From Hymenobacter taeanensis (GTDB lineage Bacteria; Bacteroidota; Bacteroidia; Cytophagales; Hymenobacteraceae), in the NCBI RefSeq assembly GCF_013137895.1, contig NZ_CP053538.1:1549501-1613500 (forward strand): a stretch of 64,000 nt of DNA, given 5' to 3'. Below the pieces are notes generated by a model that was not told the DNA's origin, did not search any database, and was given only the letters and a program-made list of their open reading frames with translations. The first letter of the stretch is position 1; each line of letters starts with the position of its first letter. A program made the position numbers and the translations under genes. Below are positions 52,844-62,506 of the stretch, in pieces.

Positions 52844-54061
52844 CTATTTAGCAGGTTTTTTAGATGAAGGCACTATAGTAGCCGCAGCCGGACCTACTAG
52901 TTGCCCGTTGCGTACAATTACCTTACCATCAACCTCTACCGTGGCATTGGCAATTGGGAAAGAATAGGCCGTAGTCGACTCATTTTTTCCACCTAGCAGG
53001 TTGTTGTTGCCTGCTCTCACGTACACCATCCCAGCTGCAGTAGTTGGGCTGTAGGCTTTTTGCTCCTGCGCTTTCATTACCGGATTCAGCCCGATAGAGA
53101 AGTTACTAACCTGTAGAGCCGAAGGCCCGGAAGGTGCCAATAGCTTTTGGAAAGCTTCCGCCCCGGCGTCGGCGCTTATATTGGTAAACTGTCCGTTTTT
53201 TACATCAGCCTTAAGCCCATTCAATGCCTGACCATCGGGCAGGTAATCATTACCAACTACCAGTTTACCCGTCGCCGATGTTTCTGCCCAACTGCCATAA
53301 ATGCGGCCGCCTGGCAGGGCAGCTGTACGGTTATAGATGAGCTTCTCCTGCTGGTCAGTTGCTGATACAATTCCATCATCCGTGAATACCGGGCGGCCGC
53401 CTAGCTCCACCATCAGGTCGGTGCCCAGCGGAGAAGTAATATGCATTTTGCGGCCAGTAGCCAATACCTGCTTTAGGCGGTCGGCTTGTTGGGCAATGGC
53501 AGTGTAATCGGCCCCAATGCCGTTCCACATCATTTGCTCGTAGCTTGCATAGTCTAGCTTTTGGGCCGCTGCAAAGGTTTTGCTGGGGTAACTCACAAAC
53601 ACCCCTCGCAATTTACTGGCATCAAGCTGCTTATTTATGCCTGACGCAGCAGCAACCTGGCCAAATTTAGCGCGGCGTTCCGGGCTCATTCCTGCCGTTG
53701 CTACGCGAGCATCCTCATAGGCGGGCAAGGTAATGAGCACATCTGCTAGCAGCAAGCGGTTGTTGCTTTTACTAGCTTGGATGGCCGATTCGGGCGTTTC
53801 CATATTGATGGCTCGTCCTACCTTATCTGTATTGAGCATCATATTAGGTTGCCCGCCGGCTCGTGCAACTTCAACGGCTATGGCTTCCATGAGTGGCAGC
53901 GTATGCTGCCCACCCGTAATAATGACATCGTCTCCGGGCTTTACTCCCGCCGATGTGTTCACAATCTGTTTGGCCATCTTCTCGTAGTTCTGCCCGAAGG
54001 CCGCGCCACTGTGCAAGAGTAAGCCCAATGCGCCTACTACTAGTAATCCTTGCTTCATCAT
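52844..54061 (-). CDS. Exported M29-aminopeptidase-like protein lacking metal ligands
   Basis: A 405-residue protein with a signal peptide (GLLVVGALGLLLHSGAAFG). The fold follows the M29 (thermophilic aminopeptidase, AmpS) family: GVKPGDDVIITGGQHTLPLM, GTDLMVELGGRPVFTDDG, ALPGGRIYGSW, FSIGLNPVMKAQEQ and NNLLGGKNESTTAYSFPIAN. In the family I recall GEV, a GE-x-x-IG-x-NP segment, HIALG and a late HxD segment as the metal ligands. Here they read GRI, SNFSIGLNP, VRAG and SFPIAN, so all ligands seem replaced. It is therefore probably not a metallopeptidase; binding or transport of peptides is one possibility. It follows the OYE gene with an unusual leader hairpin. Confidence 0.72.
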   Translation of the reverse strand: MMKQGLLVVGALGLLLHSGAAFGQNYEKMAKQIVNTSAGVKPGDDVIITGGQHTLPLMEAIAVEVARAGGQPNMMLNTDKVGRAINMETPESAIQASKSNNRLLLADVLITLPAYEDARVATAGMSPERRAKFGQVAAASGINKQLDASKLRGVFVSYPSKTFAAAQKLDYASYEQMMWNGIGADYTAIAQQADRLKQVLATGRKMHITSPLGTDLMVELGGRPVFTDDGIVSATDQQEKLIYNRTAALPGGRIYGSWAETSATGKLVVGNDYLPDGQALNGLKADVKNGQFTNISADAGAEAFQKLLAPSGPSALQVSNFSIGLNPVMKAQEQKAYSPTTAAGMVYVRAGNNNLLGGKNESTTAYSFPIANATVEVDGKVIVRNGQLVGPAAATIVPSSKKPAK

Positions 54062-54362
54062 TGTACTAAGGGTTAATGTGAAAAAAGACCAGCGGTCCGG
54101 AACAGCCGGCCTAGCCGACTGTTCCGGACCGCTGGTCCAGGACAGAAAGTTAGTAGGTCTGCAGATCTAAACGATTTTGTTGCACATAATACATTTTAAA
54201 TATGACAATCTATTATATTATTAATAATAAAGATTAATAATGTTATAAAACTTATCAATCTTTGTGAAGCTATTAGCCGCTATCGTTGCTTGGTGCGTCT
54301 TTTTTACCTTAACAGCTAAACCAATCCCCTAACGTTACTTTACCAGAGCCTCTGCTAGGCCA
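54062..54362. other. AT-rich leader region of the M29-like gene
   Basis: Positions 54165-54270 are strongly AT-rich (TTATATTATTAATAATAAAG), unlike the neighbouring genes, and no gene is seen. The promoter of the M29-like gene should lie here, upstream of the hairpin at 54087-54137. Confidence 0.6.
54087..54137 (-). terminator. Terminator-like hairpin 25 bases before the M29-like start (attenuator?)
   Basis: GACCAGCGGTCCGGAACAG (54087-54105) and its exact complement (54119-54137) form a 19-bp stem. On the minus strand six T follow at once and the ATG lies 25 bases after the stem. It may end the OYE transcript, or attenuate the M29-like transcript. Confidence 0.8.
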
Positions 54363-55763
<1,401 letters not shown>

Positions 55764-56618
55764 ATGCGTACCATCAAGCGCCAGCACCGGGCCGTTAATG
55801 CCCCTATTGCCGACCTCGTTACCTACCGCGCCCTGCCCACGCAGTCGGTAGAGCACCTCGATCCGTTTCTGTTCCTGAACCACCACGGCCCGCAGGTGTA
55901 TCCCGCGCCCAATAATGGGCTGCCCTTTGGCCCCCACCCCCACCGCGGCTTCGAGACGGTGACCTTTATTCTGGACGGCGACATTATGCACCAGGATACC
56001 GGCGGGCACCAGAGCATCATTGGGCCAGGCGGTATTCAGTGGATGACGGCGGGCCGCGGCCTGATTCACGCCGAAATTTCCTCGCCGGAGTTCAAGCGCG
56101 AAGGCGGCCCCCTGGAGATTCTGCAGCTCTGGGTAAACCTGCCCGCTAAGGATAAAATGGTGGAGCCCCGCTACATAGGCCTACAGGAACCCGAAATTCC
56201 AACCACAACCCTCGATAATGGCCGCGTGACTATCCAGGCCGTGTCGGGTAACTGGGCGGGTACGCAGGGAGCCGTGCAGCCACTGGCAGATATTCAGCTG
56301 GCTACCGTTCATTTAACGGAAGGCGGCACCCTGGAGCTGAACATTCCGGCCGAGCGCACTATCTTCTTTTACACCGTTCGAGGCCGCCTGCGCGTGAATG
56401 GGGAAGAAACCTCCGCCCGCCAGCTGGTAGAGTTCAACCACGACGGTGATGAGCTGCACCTTGAAGCCACTTCTGATGCTGTAGTCTTACTAGGCCACGC
56501 TAAGCCGTTTGGGGAGCCCATTGTGGCCTATGGCCCGTTTGTGATGAATACAGAGCAGCAGATTCAGGAAGCTTACCGCGACTACCAAGCCGGTACGTTT
56601 GGCCGCTGGACGGAATAA
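55764..56618 (+). CDS. Pirin family protein, second copy
   Basis: A 284-residue bicupin. The metal-binding set is visible: GPHPHRGFETVTFIL gives the two His, and QWMTAGRGLIHAEI gives His-x-Glu. It is closer to canonical quercetinase-type pirins than the copy at 5890-6810, where HAE is HSE. The C-terminal cupin (TIFFYTVRGRLRVNG) is complete. Substrate unknown. It is followed by the Rrf2 regulator gene, with which it may or may not share control. Confidence 0.93.
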   Translation: MRTIKRQHRAVNAPIADLVTYRALPTQSVEHLDPFLFLNHHGPQVYPAPNNGLPFGPHPHRGFETVTFILDGDIMHQDTGGHQSIIGPGGIQWMTAGRGLIHAEISSPEFKREGGPLEILQLWVNLPAKDKMVEPRYIGLQEPEIPTTTLDNGRVTIQAVSGNWAGTQGAVQPLADIQLATVHLTEGGTLELNIPAERTIFFYTVRGRLRVNGEETSARQLVEFNHDGDELHLEATSDAVVLLGHAKPFGEPIVAYGPFVMNTEQQIQEAYRDYQAGTFGRWTE

Positions 56619-56770
56619 TTCTGCGGTGGAGTAAGGTAAACACGCCGTGAAACCGTCTGTCGGGTTAAGTACTCATCCAGGTTCTCTACTGGCCTATGAT
56701 AGACGGTTTCCCTTCTCCCTTGGTGGCAGAAACAAAAAGATTGCGCACAACCTTTTTGCGTCGTACATTT

Positions 56771-56787
56771 GTAACCAATTCTGTTAC
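56771..56787. promoter_or_regulatory. Probable Rrf2 operator 1
   Basis: GTAAC-N7-GTTAC, 11 bases before the Rrf2-type gene. The same arms with the same 7-base spacer recur at 57271-57287. Confidence 0.75.
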
Positions 56788-56797
56788 TAATAAATTT

Positions 56798-57247
56798 ATG
56801 AACACCCGTTTCGCCGTCGCGACGCACATTCTGGCATATCTGGCCCACTCGCAGGGCCAGCCGGTGTCGTCGGAGGTGCTGGCCAGCAGCGTGGGCACCC
56901 ACCCAGTGGTGGTTCGCCGGCTGATGGGCAACTTGCGCGAGGCTGGTCTGGTGCAAAGCCAGCGCGGCGCGGGTGGGGGTACCATATTGGCCCGCCCAGC
57001 GGCTGAGATTTCTCTGCTCGATGTGTTTCGGGCCGCTCAAGCCGGCGAAACCGACCTGTTTTCAGTGGGCAGCACTAACCCGAATGAAAACTGCAACCTG
57101 GGCCGGGTGATGCAGGATACCCTGGAAGGCGTACTTGGCAATGCTATTACGGCCATGCGGGCTGCCCTGGCTGCCGTTACGGTTGAGCAGGTTATGGCTG
57201 AGCTGTCTGAGAGGCTGGCGGGGCAATGCCCAGAGCACTCCGGCTAG
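56798..57247 (+). CDS. Rrf2-family transcriptional regulator, YwnA-like
   Basis: A 149-residue winged-helix regulator: MNTRFAVATHILAYLAHSQG, then SSVGTHPVVVRRLMGNLREA and QSQRGAGGGTILARPAAEIS. The C-terminal half has one Cys in NENCNLGRV and one in GQCPEH, not the three-Cys cluster of IscR/NsrR, so Fe-S sensing is not expected; thiol- or ligand-sensing is more likely. The ATG at 56798 is used because the upstream frame runs through the operator. It probably controls itself and the next gene through the paired GTAAC-N7-GTTAC sites. Confidence 0.92.
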   Translation: MNTRFAVATHILAYLAHSQGQPVSSEVLASSVGTHPVVVRRLMGNLREAGLVQSQRGAGGGTILARPAAEISLLDVFRAAQAGETDLFSVGSTNPNENCNLGRVMQDTLEGVLGNAITAMRAALAAVTVEQVMAELSERLAGQCPEHSG

Positions 57248-57270
57248 TCGCTTTTTATTTCCGCAGAAAT

Positions 57271-57287
57271 GTAACCACCTCGGTTAC
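57271..57287. promoter_or_regulatory. Probable Rrf2 operator 2
   Basis: GTAACCACCTCGGTTAC, a perfect 6-bp dyad of the GTAAC-N7-GTTAC form, lies between the regulator gene and the membrane-fusion gene, 108 bases before the latter. Confidence 0.75.
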
Positions 57288-57394
57288 CAACTGATTTACT
57301 GACGTTTTCCTTTTTCTCCTCCGCCCGGAAGGAGTGCCCGCCAGGCCGCCCCCCGACCGACGAGCTGCTTTCAGCGAGGCCGTTTCTTTTAGTC

Positions 57395-57982
57395 ATGAAA
57401 AAAATACTTGGCGTGCTGCTCATTGTGCTGGTAGCGTTGAGTAGTTGGGAGCTGCCACTGTGGCTGGCTCCTACCGCCACCCCAACGCCCCCGCTTTCGG
57501 CCGGGGCAGTTGCTTTACCAGGCCGCTTTGTTGCTGCCGGAGTCTCGGCTCCCCCTGCTGAGAAGGCTACTGGCCGCAGCATTCAGACCGCCCGCGCTGG
57601 CCGCGTATGGGAAGTGTACTTCACTGTTGGCCAGCGCGTGCGCAAGGGCCAGGTGCTGGTAAAGCTGGCTCACTCCCTGCAAACCGTAGAACAACAGCAC
57701 CTGCAGGCTCAGATCAAACAGCAACAGGCGCTTTGCCTGCAGCTGGCAGCTACTGCCTCTGCCGACGTTGCCGCGGCCCGCACCAAACTCCAGGAACTGC
57801 AGCAGAAGCTGGCTAACACCTCACCGGCCCTGGCTTTCGAGTACGTTACGGCGCCTGAAGACGGGTTTGTTACAGGCCGCTCCGTTACCCCCGGCGACTA
57901 TGTTGCCCTCGCGCAGTCGGTTGCTTCTTTCGTGACGGGCATGCCTGCCGATACCACACTGCTACTTTCCAGCGTTGAGTAA
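57395..57982 (+). CDS. Short membrane-fusion-like (HlyD/lipoyl) protein
   Basis: A 195-residue protein with an N-terminal anchor (MKKILGVLLIVLVALSSWEL). The lipoyl halves ARAGRVWEVYFTVGQRVRKG and VTAPEDGFVTGRSVTPGDYV enclose a short coiled coil rich in Gln. This is the core of RND/ABC periplasmic adaptors, but much shorter than the usual 350-400 residues: the beta-barrel and membrane-proximal domains are missing. No transporter gene is adjacent. It may pair with a distant pump, or serve another scaffold role. Likely under control of the Rrf2 regulator. Confidence 0.78.
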   Translation: MKKILGVLLIVLVALSSWELPLWLAPTATPTPPLSAGAVALPGRFVAAGVSAPPAEKATGRSIQTARAGRVWEVYFTVGQRVRKGQVLVKLAHSLQTVEQQHLQAQIKQQQALCLQLAATASADVAAARTKLQELQQKLANTSPALAFEYVTAPEDGFVTGRSVTPGDYVALAQSVASFVTGMPADTTLLLSSVE

Positions 57983-58030
57983 ACTCAACTGCTCTTTATT
58001 CTCCCTTTTTCTTTTGCTGCCCTACCCGTT

Positions 58031-58288
58031 ATGGAACAGCTCGTCCGCCACCAAGTGGAGCGTATGCTTCGCAAAAAGCGTCATATTCCCTCCCTCACAT
58101 TTACTCCTCGCACGCGCCTGCAGGAAGACATTGGCCTCGACTCCTTTGACCTGATTGAGCTGGCTATCAACCTGGAGCACCGCTTTCATATTGAAATCCC
58201 GGACCCCGAACTGGAAACGCTGCGCACCGTGCAGGACGTGCTCAACTGCGTAGATACCCACCTCAGCCCGGCCAGCGCCTCTTACTAG
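58031..58288 (+). CDS. Acyl carrier protein-like protein
   Basis: An 85-residue helical protein with the 4'-phosphopantetheine attachment Ser in IGLDSFDLIELAINLEHRF, matching the ACP core DSxxxxE. It differs from the housekeeping AcpP (basic N-terminus KKRHIP, RTRL), so it is a second, specialised carrier. No synthase gene is nearby; it follows the membrane-fusion gene by 48 bases and may be cotranscribed. Confidence 0.88.
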   Translation: MEQLVRHQVERMLRKKRHIPSLTFTPRTRLQEDIGLDSFDLIELAINLEHRFHIEIPDPELETLRTVQDVLNCVDTHLSPASASY

Positions 58289-58390
58289 GCTATGCCGGCC
58301 ACCTGAGTAGCTACCGCTCAGCAGCCAGTGCACTGCTGCCCTGCCTGATCCTGTACGGGGCTGAGCGGCCCGGCTGTACTGGCCTAGCCA

Positions 58391-58432
58391 AGTAAAAGCC
58401 CCACTAAGCAATTGCTTGGTGGGGCTTTTACT
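58391..58432. terminator. Bidirectional terminator after the ACP gene
   Basis: AGTAAAAGCCCCAC (58391-58404) and its exact complement (58419-58432) form a 14-bp stem with further pairing inside (AAGCAATTGCTT). Confidence 0.9.
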
Positions 58433-58471
58433 GTCTGGCACTTACTACTTCGAGCTGCTAGGCCACGTGGG

Positions 58472-60363
58472 CTAGCGGTTCCGGAATTTCTGCACTTGCA
58501 GCAGTTGCTGGCCACGCAGCAAAATCCGGATGCCTTTGTTTCTGAGCGAGTAGCTCACCTCGCGGGCCTCCTCTTCGTGCAGTCGGGTCCGGAGAGCACC
58601 CAGCACCTCCTGGTATGATAGTACACCTTTCACTACCAAGCGGTTACGGGCCTCCAGTACGGGCAGCACATCCACGTTGGCCCGCGCCATGTGGCTAATG
58701 GCGGTTCGGAGGGAGTCGGTGGCCAGCACGGGTGTGGGGTGCTGCCGAATGAGAGTATGAAGCGGCGCGCTGAGGTTAGGCTGGTGGGCATAGATTTCAA
58801 CGAAGCTTACCAGCCCCTGAAAGCGCCCTTCGGCATCTACTACCACAAAGTGCGTCGGGATTTTACTGGTCTCCTGCTTGGCTAGCCACTGCCGTACTTC
58901 GCCCACCGTATTCTCGGCACTAAGCGTGAGCCCACCGGGGCGCAGCACCTGCCCAACGGTCAGCTTCTCCAGGGCATCGGGCTCATAGGAGTAGGGCGTG
59001 TGCACACCCCGGCGGGCCATGCTTTCAGTCATGATGGTATGATCCATCAGAAAGTACGACACCACGTAGGCCGCCGTGCAGGCCCCCAGCAGCGCTACCA
59101 GCGCGTACGACTGGCCCGTTAGCTCAATACCAAACACCACGGAGGTCAGCAGCGCCCGGGATGCTCCCGCAAAAAGCGCCGACATGCCCACCAGCGCGGC
59201 CAGAGGCAGCATTACGCCGGCCTCGGGCCACACCTGCATAATGAGGCCACCCAGCAGGGCACCCGCCGCAGCTCCCACCGTGAGCAGCGGAGCCAGCGTA
59301 CCACCCGACGTGCCACTGCCCAACGACAATGACCAGGCCACCAGCTTAAAGGTGCCGAGTAACAGCACTGTTTGCATGGGCCATGAGCCCGATAGTAGCC
59401 CCGTGATATTGTAGTACCCTACTCCCAGCACCTGCGGCACCACGTAGGCCGCCGCACCTACTGCCAGGCCACCTAAGGCGGGGTGCAGCACCCAAGGGAG
59501 TGGTAACCGTGCAAAAGCTTCTTCGAGCCAATGCAAGCCTTTGGTAATACCCACCGCCAATAGGCCTACCGCCAAACCAATAGCGCTGTAAGAGGCCAGG
59601 GCCATGTTGCTGGGTGTGGTTACATGAGGCATGGCAAATTCAGGCCCGGCCTCAAATAACAGATGGTGCCCCGCAGCCCCCGTCAGGCAGGCCAGGGCCA
59701 CCGGAATTATGGAGCGCGGCGAAAACTCAAACAACAGCAGCTCAATTGCCAGGAATATGCCGGCCAGCGGGGTCCCGAACACGGCCGTCATGCCGGCCGT
59801 GGCCCCGGCCGCCAGCAGAATTTTGCGCTCAGTGTGGGTGATGCGCAGCAGCTGCCCAATGTTGGAGGCAAAGGCGCCGCCGGTGGCAATAACGGGGCCC
59901 TCAGCCCCGAAGGGCCCGCCCGTACCAATGGAAATAGCCGCCGACAACGGCTTCAGGACCGTGATAATGGGCCGAATCCGGCTTTGGTTGGTGAGCACCT
60001 GCTCCATGGCCTCCGGAATACCGTGCCCCGAATGCCGCGCGCGCCATACAGCGCCATAAGCCCTACCAGCAGCCCGCCCGCGGCCGGCACCGCCAGCACC
60101 CAGAGGCCTAGCGTGTTGTCGGCGGGGCTGCGGTTGGCCAAGGATAGCTCCCCGAAAAAGGCCAGGTTCGTGACGGCATGAATCAGCAACACCAGGAGCT
60201 TGCCCAGGCCGCTAATGATGGCTCCTACCAGCACCGCCAGCAGACTGAGCAGCAGCAGGCGCGTTTTATTGGGGCCAGAGTGGGGCCGCATATGGGCGGC
60301 TTCTAGGGTTGGGGTTAGGGAGGGGGAAACCGGGATACCGGTGTCGGGGGCGGGTGAATTCAT
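58472..60363 (-). pseudogene. ClC-type chloride channel/antiporter with CBS domains, frameshifted
   Basis: Two frames form one gene of about 630 residues. The first part (60363 down to 59953) gives the N-terminus and early helices up to LLVGLMALYGARGIRG, then goes out of frame. With one more G in the run at 60026-60029, it reads RGHGIPEAMEQVL and joins the second part. That part has GPFGAEGPVIATGGA, GTSGGTLAPLLTVGAAAG and a pair of CBS domains in the last 150 residues (VGQVLRPGGLTLSAENTVGE; LRTAISHMARANVDVLPVL). The selectivity motifs are present. Either a sequencing error in a G run or a real frameshift. Confidence 0.9.
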
Positions 60364-60556
60364 GGGGCAGCAACAAATCTATCCCGGCGGGCCCGCTCAC
60401 CGGCATCGCGTCGGAAAGAAAGGTAGGTCTTGCAGCACGGTTGTGAGGTGCCCCGGGATATAGACAACACCCTATACGAACAGAAAGTCCGCGACGGTTC
60501 CTTTTTTTACGGAGCGGTGCGCCAATCTTAGCTCGTAACTGCTTATGATATAAGCG

Positions 60557-60967
60557 CTACCGCATTTGCTGCAGCCACGCAACGGCGGCAGCCTCATCAA
60601 TAAAACGCTCCCCCATAAACGGTCGTCCTGCCAGGGCTTCTGTCGTAGGAAAGGCAGAATCTCCCTCGGGGTCGCGCAGAATTACGGGGGCCAGCAAGTA
60701 GGCCAGGTGCGTGCGCCCACCCAGCCGTGGGGCCACGGTGGGCAGAAACTCCGTTACCATCCAGTGGGCCCCTTCCCGATCCGTATTGTAGCGCCGACGT
60801 ACATCTATCAGCCACTGCCGGCACTGGTGCCGCTCGGCGGCTTGCAGCAGCAGGTAATAGCCCTGGCACATCTCGCTGAAGCTTACTTGCCGCATCCAGC
60901 GGCCCACGAGCACCTCTAAATCGGGGCGGTAAGAAATGGTGAGGTAATCGGGCTGAACTTCAGACAT
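60557..60967 (-). CDS. STAS-like hypothetical protein, family member C
   Basis: A 136-residue protein related to 45511-45939: YRPDLEVLVGRWMR, YYLLLQAAE, WLIDVRRRYNTD, FLPTVAPRLGGRTHLAYLL and FIDEAAAVAWLQ. The conserved VD-x-RRR and PxxxPRLG blocks mark the family. It is divergent from the acetyltransferase gene. Function unknown. Confidence 0.75.
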   Translation of the reverse strand: MSEVQPDYLTISYRPDLEVLVGRWMRQVSFSEMCQGYYLLLQAAERHQCRQWLIDVRRRYNTDREGAHWMVTEFLPTVAPRLGGRTHLAYLLAPVILRDPEGDSAFPTTEALAGRPFMGERFIDEAAAVAWLQQMR

Positions 60968-61078
60968 CTGATGAGGGCTTGGGCGCTAAACAAAGGTAGA
61001 GAATCCGGCTTCGGAACATGGTGCGCCTCCTGGCTGTTTATCGCCTTCCTTCACATACTCCCGTATATTCCGGCGCCT

Positions 61079-61633
61079 ATGATTCCATTAATTGCCTACA
61101 CTCCCCGCCTGACACTGGTAGCTGCCAGCCGTGCATTACTCACCGCTGAGCTTACCAAGCCTCAGTATTTCCCTGTTCTGCTGGGGGCCGCCATGCCGGC
61201 TCACTGGCCTCCGGGCGAGTATGATGAGGCCGCTATGCGCTTTTTTCTAGAGCAGCTTACGCTGGGCGGCAAAACCGCGGCGGGCTGGTATGGCTGGTAC
61301 GCCATTCTGCGGGCCGGCGCAGAAACGCCCACAAACGTGCTGGTAGGCACGGGAGGCTTTCATGGCCCGCCCTCCCCCGATGGAACCGCCGAACTAGGGT
61401 TCTCCATCTCCAATGATTGGCAGGGCCGGGGCCTGGGCACCGAGCTGGCCGCCGGTCTGATTACCCACGCCGCGCAAACCGGTATGGTACGGCGCCTGAC
61501 AGCCCGAACGACCCTGGAAAATGCGGCTTCGCAGAAAATACTGGTGCAGAACGACTTCGTTGCCGGTTCCCTGGACATTGAGGGCTACCTGCATTTTGAG
61601 AGGAAGGTGGAGCCAGTAGTAACCAACAGCTAA
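61079..61633 (+). CDS. GNAT-family acetyltransferase
   Basis: A 184-residue acyltransferase of the RimJ/RimL-like GNAT group: LGFSISNDWQGRGLGTELAA is the acetyl-CoA-binding loop (Q-x-R-G-x-G-T) and RLTARTTLENAASQKILVQN the following helix. It begins IPLIAYTPRLTLVAASRALL. The ATG at 61079 is chosen over an upstream frame start at 60971 that adds a hydrophobic, non-conserved tail. The substrate (protein N-terminus or small amine) is unknown. Confidence 0.88.
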   Translation: MIPLIAYTPRLTLVAASRALLTAELTKPQYFPVLLGAAMPAHWPPGEYDEAAMRFFLEQLTLGGKTAAGWYGWYAILRAGAETPTNVLVGTGGFHGPPSPDGTAELGFSISNDWQGRGLGTELAAGLITHAAQTGMVRRLTARTTLENAASQKILVQNDFVAGSLDIEGYLHFERKVEPVVTNS

Positions 61634-61669
61634 GTAGCCTGGAGCCTTCGAAAACCTCCGGAACGGAAG

Positions 61670-62443
61670 CTACTCGGGGCGGTCGGCTTTGTACTGGGGG
61701 TACTGAGGGTTCATTTTTACCATGGTATCGCGCAGCACCTCAGCCACTGCGTAGGCCTTATACCAGTTCTGGTCGGCGGGGATGATGTGCCAAGGGCAGC
61801 TGGCGGGGCTGCAGTGCTGGAACACATCTTCGTACACATCGCGGTACTGGGGCCACTGCTGCGCTTTTTTCTCGTCGCCGGCCTCGTACTTCCACTGCTT
61901 GCTGGTGTCGGTTACGCGCTCTTCTAGGCGCTCCCGCTGCTCCTTCTCCGATACGTGCAGGTAAAATTTGAGCACAGTGGTGCCGGCCTGCTGCAGAAGT
62001 TTCTCAAAGGCATTAATAGCCGTAAAGCGGCGCTTAGCCTCCTCCGTGCTAATCAGGCCAGCAACCCGGGTAATCAGCACATCCTCATAGTGAGAGCGGT
62101 TAAATACCTGGATCATGCCCCGACGGGGCGTTTGCTGGTGCACGCGCCACAGAAAGTCGTGGGCCAGCTCCTCAGCGGTAGGCTCTTTAAACGAGTGCAC
62201 CTGCACTCCTTGGGGGTTGATACCGCTAAACACCCGCCTGATTAGGCCATCTTTCCCGCTGGCATCCATACCCTGCAACACTACCAGCACGCTCTGGCGG
62301 TTTTCGGCGTAGAGGCGGTCCTGCAACTCAATTAGTTCTTGGCGCATGCGCTTTAGCTGCCGGTTTGCCTGCTCCTTATTGATGGAGTGCGGGGCCCGCG
62401 TGGGCAGTTTGGTCAGGTCGTAGGCGGAGGCGGGGCGGGACAT
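61670..62443 (-). CDS. ppk2: Polyphosphate kinase 2
   Basis: A 257-residue PPK2 enzyme, which transfers phosphate between polyphosphate and nucleotides. Walker A: LQGMDASGKDGLIRRVFSG; then NPQGVQVHSFKEPTAEELAH; lid/Walker B: VFNRSHYEDVLITRV. The length and FNRSHYEDV wording fit the class III group, which can act on AMP and ADP with polyphosphate as donor. The C-terminus (AVAEVLRDTMVKMNPQYP) is complete. No other polyphosphate gene is in the window. Confidence 0.94.
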   Translation of the reverse strand: MSRPASAYDLTKLPTRAPHSINKEQANRQLKRMRQELIELQDRLYAENRQSVLVVLQGMDASGKDGLIRRVFSGINPQGVQVHSFKEPTAEELAHDFLWRVHQQTPRRGMIQVFNRSHYEDVLITRVAGLISTEEAKRRFTAINAFEKLLQQAGTTVLKFYLHVSEKEQRERLEERVTDTSKQWKYEAGDEKKAQQWPQYRDVYEDVFQHCSPASCPWHIIPADQNWYKAYAVAEVLRDTMVKMNPQYPQYKADRPE

Positions 62444-62506
62444 AAGCAGGATGAGTGAGGCGAAGTGGAGCAGGGAGTGAGGCCCAGAGAAACTGCAGGC
62501 AGCAGG

